From Shimia aestuarii (GTDB taxonomy: Bacteria > Pseudomonadota > Alphaproteobacteria > Rhodobacterales > Rhodobacteraceae), in assembly GCF_900114635.1 (NCBI RefSeq), contig NZ_FOTQ01000012.1, positions 1 to 64,000 of the forward strand: a stretch of 64,000 bases of DNA, in the 5' to 3' direction. Under the pieces are notes generated by a model, which had not been told where the DNA came from, made no database searches, and saw only the letters and a list, made by a program, of their open reading frames with translations. Below, one piece after another: positions 35,621 to 44,105 of the stretch; the first letter of the stretch is position 1, and the number at the start of each line of letters is the position of its first letter. A program made the translations under genes and the position numbers.

Positions 35621-37280
35621 GCTGCGCCCCCCGGAACAGGTCATGACCCTGTCGCGGCTGGGGTCGCTGCATCAATGCCGGTTGAGCTTCATGCGTCAGC
35701 TCACGCGACGGATGGCGGTCGAGGGTTGGGTGTTCGCGCAGTCGCGATTTGACATGGATGCGCGGGGTGTGGGGGTGGCGGTCTATACCGCACAAGGGCC
35801 CGAGCGGGCTTATTCGCTGGTGGCTTTTGCCCATGATCTGCCTGCCGAAATGCGTTCGGACCGGGTGATCGCGAAGGCGTGGGATGCGACCTTCACCCTG
35901 TTTGACGGCATTCCGGAGCAGGCCGACATCGACAGGCTGGCCAAGAACGTTCCATTGCAGGAAGCCGGGCGGGTGAGCGCGCGCGAAATCTCGGTCAGCC
36001 GTGCAAACCGGTCGGTCCGGCTTTGGGCGCATGTGGTCGAGGCGCTGTCCGAGGGGCGGCAGCCGGAACCGGCGCAACTTGACGCGGTTGGCTACCTGAT
36101 GCGCACGACGGCGGTCTACGGGTCGGGAAAGCTGGGCGCGGCGGATCGCGAAATGATCGCGGACCGGCCCGAGATGCAGGCCCCGTTCCAGGCCGAAATG
36201 CTGTCGGTCTACCTGACCCGCTGGTTCGTGCGTGACCTTGTGGAGCACATGGCGCGGGCGCGCGGCGGAGACGTGGCGGTCGGGCTTGATCCGGCGCTGG
36301 CGCGGCGGTTGGGGATCGGAAATTCCACCGGGCTCGGGATGGCGCCCTATATCATCAACCACCCGATCCTGTTCAACAACTGGATCAGGGCGCGGGAAAC
36401 CGCGATAGCGCGGGTGCGTTCGGTGGCGCATGCAACACCTGAAGCGCTTGCGCAGTTTCGCAAGCTGTTGGAGCGGAGCAAGGTGTCGGTTGAGATGTGG
36501 CGCTCGGACCATCCCGTTCAGATCGAGAAGGTGGCGAGCCTGAAACGTGATCTTGCGGCGCTTGAAGCGCATCTTGAAGCAGAGGGATTGGCCGAGCCCA
36601 GCCCATGGGACACGCTCATGCACTGGGCCGCTGGTGCGCTGAGCGAAGAAGGGCAGGAGCTGCTGGCCTCGTTGATCCTTGAACCCTATCCCGAGCTGGT
36701 CGACGCGTTGGGGTCCACCATGTCGGACGATGCGCCCGAGGCGTTTCATATCGACGGAAGCATGACGGTGGGGGCGGTGCGCGCGCTGATGCGGGCGCGG
36801 TTCGGCTGGGCGTTTGGGATTGACTGGGCGGCGCCTGAAAACTGTGCCCGTGCCTGGTATGTGTCCGAGGAAAAGCTTGAGCCGCGCCTTGGCGAACGGT
36901 TCGAGGAACCGATCGACGCCTATGAACAACCGCTGGCCCCGGCGCGGGATGCGGCGGCGGCAGAGGATGTGCTGTCGACGTGGGATCAAGCCGCCCCGGT
37001 GGCTCGGTTTCTTGCGCGACACCCCGAACACCGCCACACGGTGCGCCGCGCGCAAATGTCCCTGAACGCACCTTATGGAGAACTGCAATCCAACACGATC
37101 GCGGCGGATGTCATGCCGATTGACATGCTGCGGGCGAAGCTGTCGTTTTTTGGCGTGACGCGGTTTGATCCCCGTTCGGATCGCTGGGTCCGGGTCAACA
37201 TGTACTCCGGCGCGCCTTATCCCGAAGAGTTGAGCTGCGAGAATGCCGATCTTTGGGTGTATCCGGAGGAAACGGCATGA
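35613..37280 (+). CDS. Unrecognised 555-residue cytoplasmic protein
   Basis: I do not recognise this protein. It has no signal peptide or membrane helix and is rich in charged helices. Notable segments are LGSLHQCRLSFMRQLTRRMA near the start (17-36), GNSTGLGMAPYIINHPIL and FNNWIRARE around 238-265, and a C-terminal WVRVNMYSGAPYPEEL (about 530-545). GGGAGAGAAGC precedes the ATG, which lies within the last codons of the dipeptidase-like gene, and its stop overlaps the DUF3726-like start by four bases. Translational coupling on both sides means the three products are probably needed together, perhaps as a complex or pathway. Confidence 0.75.
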   Translation: MVELRPPEQVMTLSRLGSLHQCRLSFMRQLTRRMAVEGWVFAQSRFDMDARGVGVAVYTAQGPERAYSLVAFAHDLPAEMRSDRVIAKAWDATFTLFDGIPEQADIDRLAKNVPLQEAGRVSAREISVSRANRSVRLWAHVVEALSEGRQPEPAQLDAVGYLMRTTAVYGSGKLGAADREMIADRPEMQAPFQAEMLSVYLTRWFVRDLVEHMARARGGDVAVGLDPALARRLGIGNSTGLGMAPYIINHPILFNNWIRARETAIARVRSVAHATPEALAQFRKLLERSKVSVEMWRSDHPVQIEKVASLKRDLAALEAHLEAEGLAEPSPWDTLMHWAAGALSEEGQELLASLILEPYPELVDALGSTMSDDAPEAFHIDGSMTVGAVRALMRARFGWAFGIDWAAPENCARAWYVSEEKLEPRLGERFEEPIDAYEQPLAPARDAAAAEDVLSTWDQAAPVARFLARHPEHRHTVRRAQMSLNAPYGELQSNTIAADVMPIDMLRAKLSFFGVTRFDPRSDRWVRVNMYSGAPYPEELSCENADLWVYPEETA

Positions 37281-37882
37281 CCTTTTCGCTGAACGAAGTC
37301 GAGGCAATGGCCAAGAAGGCGACGCGCGGGGCCGGATACCCATGGGGACTGGCCGAGGAGGCCTCGAAAGCGACGCGCTGGCTTTGCGCGCAGGGTATAG
37401 ACGGGGTTGCAGTACTGGCGCGCGTGCTGGCGCGGCGGCAGGGGTGCGCGGCAAAGGGAATGGAAGACTGTTTGCCCTGTGCAGACTGCCCGATTGGGAT
37501 GGGGTTGGCGCTGTCGGATGAAGCGGCACAGCTTGTCTCGACGCCGAAATCATTTGAAGCGGCACCGGTTCCGGTGTTTCTTCTACCCTTTGCCGCCATG
37601 GCGGCGCGTCGGCTCGGCACAACGGTTATGGTGCGGGGGGACGGTTTCGAGGCGGTCACGAACGGAGCGCGCCTGTCGTTGCGGGGCGCGGTTCCGGTCG
37701 CGGCGGCGGTGCAGGTCATGGCGGGGGGAGAATTGGGCGATGTTGCCGCCCTTGCCACGCGTGCGACGCCGGACCCCGAAGCCTGGGACATGCTGAGTGC
37801 GCTTGCCCATCGCACCTATGCCCCTGCCACCGAGGAGAGCCGCCTTCTGGGGGCAGGTGCTGGAACCACAGACAATGATTGA
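37277..37882 (+). CDS. DUF3726-like protein with a four-cysteine motif
   Basis: The 201-residue protein begins FSLNEVEAMAKKATRGAGYPWGLAEEASKA, which I associate with DUF3726, a family without known function. Cysteines 57, 65, 68 and 71 form C-x7-C-x2-C-x2-C, a spacing that could hold zinc or an iron-sulfur cluster. No membrane helix or signal is present. The start overlaps the preceding stop (ATGA) and the Ldh2-type gene follows after 12 bases. A role as a partner or electron-transfer subunit for the neighbouring enzymes is conceivable but unproved. Confidence 0.75.
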   Translation: MTFSLNEVEAMAKKATRGAGYPWGLAEEASKATRWLCAQGIDGVAVLARVLARRQGCAAKGMEDCLPCADCPIGMGLALSDEAAQLVSTPKSFEAAPVPVFLLPFAAMAARRLGTTVMVRGDGFEAVTNGARLSLRGAVPVAAAVQVMAGGELGDVAALATRATPDPEAWDMLSALAHRTYAPATEESRLLGAGAGTTDND

Positions 37883-37894
37883 TCCGAGGATGCC

Positions 37895-38917
37895 ATGATT
37901 GAGACACGAACCCTGACGCTTGCTGAAATCGAAAACCTGTCGCTGCGCGCGCTGGTGGCCGCAGGTACATCCGAGGAAAACGCCCGCCCGCTGGCGGTTG
38001 CGACGGCAGCGACCGAGGCCGATGGTGTTGCCAGTCACGGTCTCGCCTATATCCCGATCTATTGCGAGCATGTGCAATGCGGCAAGGTGGATGGGCAGGC
38101 GATCCCGGTTGTCACGCAGCCCCGGCCCGGCGTGGTGACGGTGGATGCCGCGACCGGGTTTGCCCACGCGGCGATTGACGCGGGTTTTGACCGGCTGATC
38201 CCGCTGGCGCGGGAACAGGGCATTGCGGCTTTGGCGATCCACAACAGCTATAATTGCGGAGTGTTGGGGTATCATACCTATCGGTTGGCACAGGCGGGCC
38301 TGCTGGGGCTCGGGTTTACCAATGCCCCGGCGTCGATTGCGCCGTCGGGCGGTGCGCGGCCCGTTGTGGGCACCAATCCGTTCTCGATTGCGGCGCCCGG
38401 CGCGAATGGCGAGCCGTCGGTGTTGATTGATCAATCCGCCAGCACGATTGCCAAGTCCGAAGTGATGAAACATGCGCGCGAAGGCAAACCGATCCCGGTT
38501 GGCTGGGCGCTGGATGCGGATGGCAATCCCACGACAGACCCCGAGGTGGGGCTCAAAGGGTCGATGGCGCCGTCCGGCGGTTACAAGGGGGTGGGCGTTG
38601 CCCTGCTGACCGAGATCATGGCGGCGGCCATGACTGGGGCGACGCTGGGCATTCACGCTTCGCCTTTTTCGGGGACGGCAGGCGGGCCGCCGCGCACGGG
38701 GCAGATGTTCCTGGCGATTGATCCAACGGTCAGCTCGGCCGGGGGCTTTGCCGATCGCATGCGCGATCTGGTCGGGGCGATCCATGATCAGGAGGGCGCA
38801 CACCTTCCCGGTGACGGAAGGCGCAAAAAACGGCTTGCAGCGCGCGAAGATGGGGTTGCGGTCAACACCGCCACCCTTGCGCGGATCGAGGCTGTTCTGC
38901 AGGCGGCCAGAGAATAG
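37895..38917 (+). CDS. Ldh2/malate-lactate dehydrogenase-family oxidoreductase
   Basis: The 340-residue NAD(P)-dependent enzyme belongs to the family of malate/sulfolactate/ureidoglycolate dehydrogenases and delta1-pyrroline or piperideine-2-carboxylate reductases. Family marks are DGVASHGLAYIPIYCEHV (33-50), AIHNSYNCGVLGYHTYRLA, GTNPFSIAAPG and GYKGVGVALLTEIM. The presence of the HG-x-x motif and the conserved His-containing segment suggests an active enzyme. The substrate cannot be read. In this operon an imino acid or 2-hydroxy acid is a reasonable guess, given the amine-related flavour of the M19 homologue. Confidence 0.85.
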   Translation: MIETRTLTLAEIENLSLRALVAAGTSEENARPLAVATAATEADGVASHGLAYIPIYCEHVQCGKVDGQAIPVVTQPRPGVVTVDAATGFAHAAIDAGFDRLIPLAREQGIAALAIHNSYNCGVLGYHTYRLAQAGLLGLGFTNAPASIAPSGGARPVVGTNPFSIAAPGANGEPSVLIDQSASTIAKSEVMKHAREGKPIPVGWALDADGNPTTDPEVGLKGSMAPSGGYKGVGVALLTEIMAAAMTGATLGIHASPFSGTAGGPPRTGQMFLAIDPTVSSAGGFADRMRDLVGAIHDQEGAHLPGDGRRKKRLAAREDGVAVNTATLARIEAVLQAARE

Positions 38918-39007
38918 GTTCGGCACGTTGCGGCACAGGCTGATTCCAGTGGACCGGGAGGGCGGGCTTTCCTAGAATTTCAGGAAAGACACTTGGGGAG
39001 ACGCCGG

Positions 39008-40543
39008 ATGAGTGCCCAGAAAAACGTGCTGTTCATTACCATCGACCAGCTGCGCGCCGACTGCGTGGCCGGTGCCCTGGCGGATCATGTGGATCTGCCC
39101 AACCTGCGGGCGCTGATGCAGGATGCGGTGAGTTTCGATCGCCACTACACGGTCACAAGCCCCTGCGGCCCGGCGCGGGTTTCGCTTTTGACCGGGCAAT
39201 ACGCGATGAACCACCGGTCGGTGCGCAACGGCACGCCCTTGCGACATGACACGGCCAACCTTGCCACGGAAATCCGCAAGGCGGGATATCTGCCGATGGT
39301 CTTCGGCTATACCGATACGGCGGCGGACCCGCGGATTCACGACCCCAAGGACCCGGCAGTGCAGACTTATGAATACCCGATGAACGGATTTCACGAGATG
39401 CTGGAAATGCGCATGGAAATGTCTTTCCCGTGGCGCGCTCACCTAATCCACAAGGGCTATGAGTTTGGCGGGTACGAAAACGTCTACAAACCCGTCACTC
39501 CGGAGGGACGGGAGGCGCGGATCGGTGATCCCGCGTTTTACCGGGCCGAGGATAGCGACACCGCGTTCCTGACGGACCGGTTCATCGACACGATCGCGGG
39601 ATATCACACGGAAAACTGGTTTGCCCATCTGACCTATATCCGCCCACATTGGCCCCTGATCGCGCCGGAACCCTATAACCGGATGTATGACCCAAAGGCC
39701 CTGCCGATGCCGACCCGCGCAGCGACGCCGGAAGAGGCGGCGGCGCTGCATCCGTTCATGGGGCCGGCACAGCTCAAGGAAACGCCGGCAACGCCGTTCT
39801 TCGGCTTTCCCGGTTTCGAGGTGAATGACGAGGTCACGCAGGGCGCGCGGGCGGTCTATCTCGGGCTGGCGACCGAGGTGGACCACCATATCGGACGGGT
39901 CGTGAAATACCTCAAGGACAGTGAGCAATACGATTCGACGCTGCTGATCGTGACGGCAGATCATGGCGAATTGCTGGGGGATCATCACGCCTGGGGCAAG
40001 ATGTCGGTTTTTGACGCGGCCTATCGTATTCCATTGATCGTGCGGTTGCCGGAAAACGCGGCGCAGGCCGGGGCGCGGATTGATGCGCCGACCGAGTCCA
40101 TCGACATCGTCCCGACCATCCTCGACTGGATCGGGCAGGCCATTCCGAACTCGGTCGACGGGCGGTCTTTGCTGCCCCTGCTGCGCGGTTCTGTGCCGTC
40201 GGATTGGCGCGCTTTTTCGTTTTCCGAGTTCGATTTCGCGGACCTGAAGAAACCGACGGTCTGGCAGCAGGAACTTGGCACGGGGGCCAGCGAATCCTGT
40301 CTGGGCATATTGCGCGATGGGCGGTTCACGCTGGTCGAATTCGCCTGTGACCTGCCGCCGATCCTGTTTGACCATGCGCATAACGGCGAATTCGAGAATG
40401 TCGCGGATGACCCGGATTATGCTGCCGACATGTTGCGTCTGACACGCGTGATGCTGCGCCATCGGATGCGCAACATGGACCACACCCTGTCTCTGGACCA
40501 GATCACCAGCAACGGCCCGATCCGGCAGGCGCGCCACGGCTAA
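39008..40543 (+). CDS. Phosphonate monoester hydrolase-like enzyme of the sulfatase superfamily
   Basis: This 511-residue cytoplasmic enzyme has the formylglycine motif C-G-P-A-R at 53-57, metal Asp13 (TIDQLRAD) and the second metal site in TADHGELLGDHH. NVLFITIDQLRADC, SPCGPARVSLLTGQYAMNHRSVRN and the segment GYTDTAADPR (100-109) resemble phosphonate monoester hydrolases/phosphodiesterases of Rhizobium and Burkholderia more than aryl- or choline-sulfatases. Those enzymes are promiscuous for phosphonate monoesters, phosphodiesters and sulfate esters. The ATG at 39008 has GGGGAG upstream; a TTG at 38993 is less likely. It lies 90 bases after the Ldh2-type gene, so it probably belongs to the same operon, and is convergent with the DeoR gene. 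Confidence 0.82.
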   Translation: MSAQKNVLFITIDQLRADCVAGALADHVDLPNLRALMQDAVSFDRHYTVTSPCGPARVSLLTGQYAMNHRSVRNGTPLRHDTANLATEIRKAGYLPMVFGYTDTAADPRIHDPKDPAVQTYEYPMNGFHEMLEMRMEMSFPWRAHLIHKGYEFGGYENVYKPVTPEGREARIGDPAFYRAEDSDTAFLTDRFIDTIAGYHTENWFAHLTYIRPHWPLIAPEPYNRMYDPKALPMPTRAATPEEAAALHPFMGPAQLKETPATPFFGFPGFEVNDEVTQGARAVYLGLATEVDHHIGRVVKYLKDSEQYDSTLLIVTADHGELLGDHHAWGKMSVFDAAYRIPLIVRLPENAAQAGARIDAPTESIDIVPTILDWIGQAIPNSVDGRSLLPLLRGSVPSDWRAFSFSEFDFADLKKPTVWQQELGTGASESCLGILRDGRFTLVEFACDLPPILFDHAHNGEFENVADDPDYAADMLRLTRVMLRHRMRNMDHTLSLDQITSNGPIRQARHG

Positions 40544-40554
40544 AGCGGGCGCGC

Positions 40555-41337
40555 TCAGGGGGCAATGATGGCCTCGACTTCCCACAGGGCAAACTGGGTC
40601 GTGAAGGCCGGGGCCAGCGGCTGGTCGGACACGACAAGGTCGACGCAGCCGGTCGGGAAGGCAACGATGGGCGCCCGGCTTCCGAACTTGGCGCTGTCAC
40701 AGGCGACGATAGTACGCTGCGCCCGCGCCGCCACGGCGCGGGCAAGGTCGGCTTCTGAAGAAACAGTCAGCAGGAACCCGGAATTCAGGTCGACCCCATC
40801 AATGGAAAACACGGCGGTGTCGATGCTGAATTGCGTCACGAATTCGATGGCGCCTTTTCCGACGGTGCCCCCGATATCGGGCAGCAATTCGCCACCAGCA
40901 AAGAACACGCGGTGCGTGCCTTGTGCTGCAAGCGCATTGGCGGCGTGCAGCCCGTTGGTGATGATCGTCAGGTCCTTGTGCGCCGCAAGCGCCTCGGCCA
41001 CAAAGGCGGTGGTGCTGCCCACGTCGAGAAAGACCGAGGATCCTGAGGGTATCTGGCGGGCAACTTCGCGGGCGATGGCGAGCTTTTCCGCTGTCCGTGT
41101 CTCAAGCCGCAAGCCGACAGGGCTGAGGGCCTCGGTATTGGAGAGGTAGACGCCGCCATGCACGCGCTCCACGCGGCCCGCCTTGGCAAGTGCCTTGACC
41201 GTGCGGCGCACGGTTTCCTCGCTGACATTCAGCATTTCGGCCAGCCGTGCGGTGCGCGCCGACCCTCCCTCGGAACGCAATGTGTCGAGCAGTTCCACTT
41301 CCCGATGGGTCGCGTGAGGTTCTTTTATGTCAGACAT
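40555..41337 (-). CDS. DeoR-family transcriptional regulator
   Basis: The 260-residue regulator has an N-terminal DeoR winged helix (about residues 10-65: REVELLDTLRSEGGSARTARLAEMLNVSEETVRRTVKAL) and the DeoR C-terminal sensor domain with IFLDVGSTT-like VFLDVGSTTAFVAEAL, TIITNGLHAA and FFAGGELLPDIGGTVG. Such sensors bind phosphorylated sugars or related metabolites. AGGAGG precedes the ATG at 41337; longer in-frame starts lack similarity. It is divergent, across 598 bases, from an ABC importer operon that it may control. Confidence 0.86.
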   Translation of the reverse strand: MSDIKEPHATHREVELLDTLRSEGGSARTARLAEMLNVSEETVRRTVKALAKAGRVERVHGGVYLSNTEALSPVGLRLETRTAEKLAIAREVARQIPSGSSVFLDVGSTTAFVAEALAAHKDLTIITNGLHAANALAAQGTHRVFFAGGELLPDIGGTVGKGAIEFVTQFSIDTAVFSIDGVDLNSGFLLTVSSEADLARAVAARAQRTIVACDSAKFGSRAPIVAFPTGCVDLVVSDQPLAPAFTTQFALWEVEAIIAP

Positions 41338-41935
41338 CGCCGCCGCCTCCTGCGCGCAGTTTAGGCAAAGCGGGGAATCAATGTCCATCAGCCTCTCTCT
41401 CAAGAGCGGCGCGTGAATGTTCGTCCCCCGGAGCAAGGGCTGACGCGCTGCCAGCTAGAGAGATGCAGTCTCTGGGGGCTGAAAGGGGCCTGTTTCGCAA
41501 GGGGTTGGGGGCGCGGTTGCGGACAACGGGCGGGTTTCGATGTGCGTATTGCGTCGGCAAGTTTCGGAAAAACAAGCACATAGGTGAAAGGGGTGCGACA
41601 AAATGCTTGATCGGTTTTTGGAAACCGGGTTTGCTGGGTCCAGTTAAAACCAAGGGGGTAAACACCAGAAGTTTGAGGGGGTGATCGTCCGGCGCCCGGA
41701 TTTCGCACGGCTTGGTTTTGAGGCTGTGTGATGTGGCGCCAAAGTGGAACGATCCTCGTGGCTGAAAGAAAACGGTTACATGCATGTCATAGGACACAGG
41801 GTGGAAACGCCCGCATGACAGGACCAGGCACGCCACGCCACCTTGCTGGCTCGTCGAGCATAATCCGGCGCATAACATTGCGTTCTAGAAAAAGGCGGAT
41901 CCAACTGCCGAAACTGATAACCAACTGGAGGTCAT
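41338..41935. promoter_or_regulatory. Long divergent regulatory region (DeoR / ABC importer) with palindromes
   Basis: No gene is supported in these 598 bases; the open frames here lack ribosome binding sites and domain similarity. It contains CGGTTT-TTGG-AAACCG (41612-41627), a perfect 6-bp inverted repeat, and ACATGCATGT (41778-41787), a 10-bp palindrome. Either could be the DeoR operator. The importer ATG follows CTGGAGGTC. Confidence 0.45.
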
Positions 41936-43975
41936 ATGAAACGTCTACTTCTATCCGGTGCAGCCATCGCATTGATGCCTGTCGCCGCCATGGCGAGTTG
42001 CCCGGCTATCACGGTCGCGGACATGCAGGGCGTCGCGCCCGGCGCCAACCCACAACAATACGAAGTCTCGGAATTTGAAGCCGCCGCAGGCTGCAAGATG
42101 GAATTTTCCGGCAACCCGGATGCAGCGGCGCTGAATGCGCGCATCCAGGGCAACGGCGATCTGCCGCCGCTGGCCGAGCGTCTGCCCGAAGAACCGCTGG
42201 TCATGGTGCCCTATGCCTCGGTCGGGAAATACGGTGGCACGCTGGATGTGCTGTCGAACGCGCCCGAAGCCGGGACCTCGGACTTCCTGTCAGTGCGCCA
42301 CGTGAACCTCGCCCGGTTCTCGGATGATTTGCAGACCATCGTGCCGAACATCGCCAAGTCGTTCACCTGGAACGATGATTTCACGCAGCTGACCTTTAAA
42401 CTGCGCAAGGGTCACAAGTGGTCGGACGGCGCGCCGTTCACCTCGGCGGATGTGAAGTTCTGGTATGACAACCTGATGATGGACACGAACATCTTCTCCG
42501 AACCCAAGGACTATGCCCTTGTTGGTGGAGAACGGATGACGGTGGACACGCCGGATGATGTGACCGTGATCTTCAAACTGCCGGCACCCAAGCCGGGCCT
42601 GACGGCGCACTTTGCCAACTCGTTTGCGCAGGGCTTCCAGCCCAAGCATTTCCTTGGCCAGTTCCACCCGGATATCGACCCGAACGCGGATGCAAACGCG
42701 CAAGCGCTTGGATTCGAAAACGGGTACGATGCGATCAAGGCCTATTATGGCAACTCGGACTGGACCGACACGCCAAGCCCGATGCTCTCGATCCCGGATC
42801 GCGTGGCCGGTCTGCCCAAGGCGGCCGTACCGACGCTGGAGAGCCATTTCGTCGTGACCGAGACGCCTGAAGGCCGTCATCTGGTCGCCAACCCATATTT
42901 CCATCAGGTGGATACGGCGGGCAACCAACTGCCCTATATCTCGGAGCAGGATGAAGTCTATATCAACGACAACGAAGTGCGTATCCTGAAGCTTGTGAAT
43001 GGCGAGGTCGACTACAAGTCGCAGTCGCTGCAGCTCGCTTCGGCGCCGATCCTGCTGGAAAACCAGGAGAGCGGGAACTACTCGATCTACCTGCGGCCAG
43101 AGATCACCATGGGTGTCTTTGGCTTCAACGTCACGCATCCCGATGCGGGCAAGCGCGCGGCGTTTGCCGATATCCGCTTCCGCGAAGCGATGTCGCTGGC
43201 GATCAACCGTGACGAGCTCAACGAGGTTGGCTTCTTCGGACTGGGTACGCCGCAGCAATATGTCGGCTTCTCGCCGCTGCCTGAATTCGCGGATGCGAAT
43301 CTCAAGGGCTATATGGCCAATTTCGATCCGGCCGGTGCAAATGAGCGTCTGGACGCGATGGGTATGAAAGATACCGATGGCGACGGGTTCCGCGAACTGC
43401 CCAACGGTGACAAGCTGGTTCTGAACCTGAACTTCTCGACGCAGGGCATCGCCGGTCAGACAGTGGAACTGGTCGCGCAGTACTGGGCCGAAGTTGGCGT
43501 TCAGTCGGTCGTCAAGGAAGTGACCCCGGACGAATATCGCTCGGCACAGTCCTCGAACCAGCTTGACGTTGCAATGTGGCGCAAGGGTCAGCCGCTGGCC
43601 ATCGTGCTTGGCAACAACGAGCTTTGGGTGCCGCCTTACGAGAACTATTTCGGGGTGCGCAACGCGATGCTGTGGGCCGAACATATCTCTTCGGGTGGCA
43701 GCGCAGGTGAAAAGCCGGCGGACTGGGCGATGGCGATGATCGACGACATCAACACGCTGCAATCTGCGCCGCAGGGTTCGGATGCGTTCAACGACGCGGG
43801 TGCGCGCATGGTCGACGTGATGACCAAGCAACTGATGTTCATCGGGACGGTGAACGCGCCTGCGCCGATCTACCAGTCGAACCGTGTTCAGAACTTTGTC
43901 GAGTTCAAGACGCATTCGTATGAGTACTACCGGACCTATCCGTACCGCGCCACGCAGTGGTGGCTGGACGAATAA
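41936..43975 (+). CDS. ABC transporter family-5 substrate-binding protein (oligopeptide/oligosaccharide type)
   Basis: The 679-residue periplasmic receptor has a signal peptide (1-20, ending AMA-SC). SBP_bac_5 features such as LTFKLRKGHKWSDGAPFTSADVKFWYDNLM and FRFREAMSLAINRDELNEVGF-like FREAMSLAINRDEL are present. It is about 130 residues longer than typical DppA/OppA, with an extra N-terminal region (about 20-100), as in receptors for larger ligands. The ligand is unknown; the DeoR neighbour hints at a sugar or sugar-containing compound. It is the first gene of a five-gene importer operon and is followed by a hairpin. Confidence 0.88.
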   Translation: MKRLLLSGAAIALMPVAAMASCPAITVADMQGVAPGANPQQYEVSEFEAAAGCKMEFSGNPDAAALNARIQGNGDLPPLAERLPEEPLVMVPYASVGKYGGTLDVLSNAPEAGTSDFLSVRHVNLARFSDDLQTIVPNIAKSFTWNDDFTQLTFKLRKGHKWSDGAPFTSADVKFWYDNLMMDTNIFSEPKDYALVGGERMTVDTPDDVTVIFKLPAPKPGLTAHFANSFAQGFQPKHFLGQFHPDIDPNADANAQALGFENGYDAIKAYYGNSDWTDTPSPMLSIPDRVAGLPKAAVPTLESHFVVTETPEGRHLVANPYFHQVDTAGNQLPYISEQDEVYINDNEVRILKLVNGEVDYKSQSLQLASAPILLENQESGNYSIYLRPEITMGVFGFNVTHPDAGKRAAFADIRFREAMSLAINRDELNEVGFFGLGTPQQYVGFSPLPEFADANLKGYMANFDPAGANERLDAMGMKDTDGDGFRELPNGDKLVLNLNFSTQGIAGQTVELVAQYWAEVGVQSVVKEVTPDEYRSAQSSNQLDVAMWRKGQPLAIVLGNNELWVPPYENYFGVRNAMLWAEHISSGGSAGEKPADWAMAMIDDINTLQSAPQGSDAFNDAGARMVDVMTKQLMFIGTVNAPAPIYQSNRVQNFVEFKTHSYEYYRTYPYRATQWWLDE

Positions 43976-44003
43976 GCCGCAACAAACTGGACCTACCGTT
44001 CCA

Positions 44004-44040
44004 GCGCGGGCCGGTCACTCTTGAGCGATCTGGCCCGTGC
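44004..44040 (+). other. Intra-operon hairpin after the importer receptor gene
   Basis: GCGCGGGCCGG (44004-44014) can pair with CTGGCCCGTGC (44030-44040), with two imperfect pairs. No T tract follows. It likely uncouples receptor from permease expression. Confidence 0.45.
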
Positions 44041-44105
44041 CAAAACGGGACCAACAAAAGATCGGGGGCGCGACATGACGCCCCCGACACCAACAGAGAA
44101 ACCCG

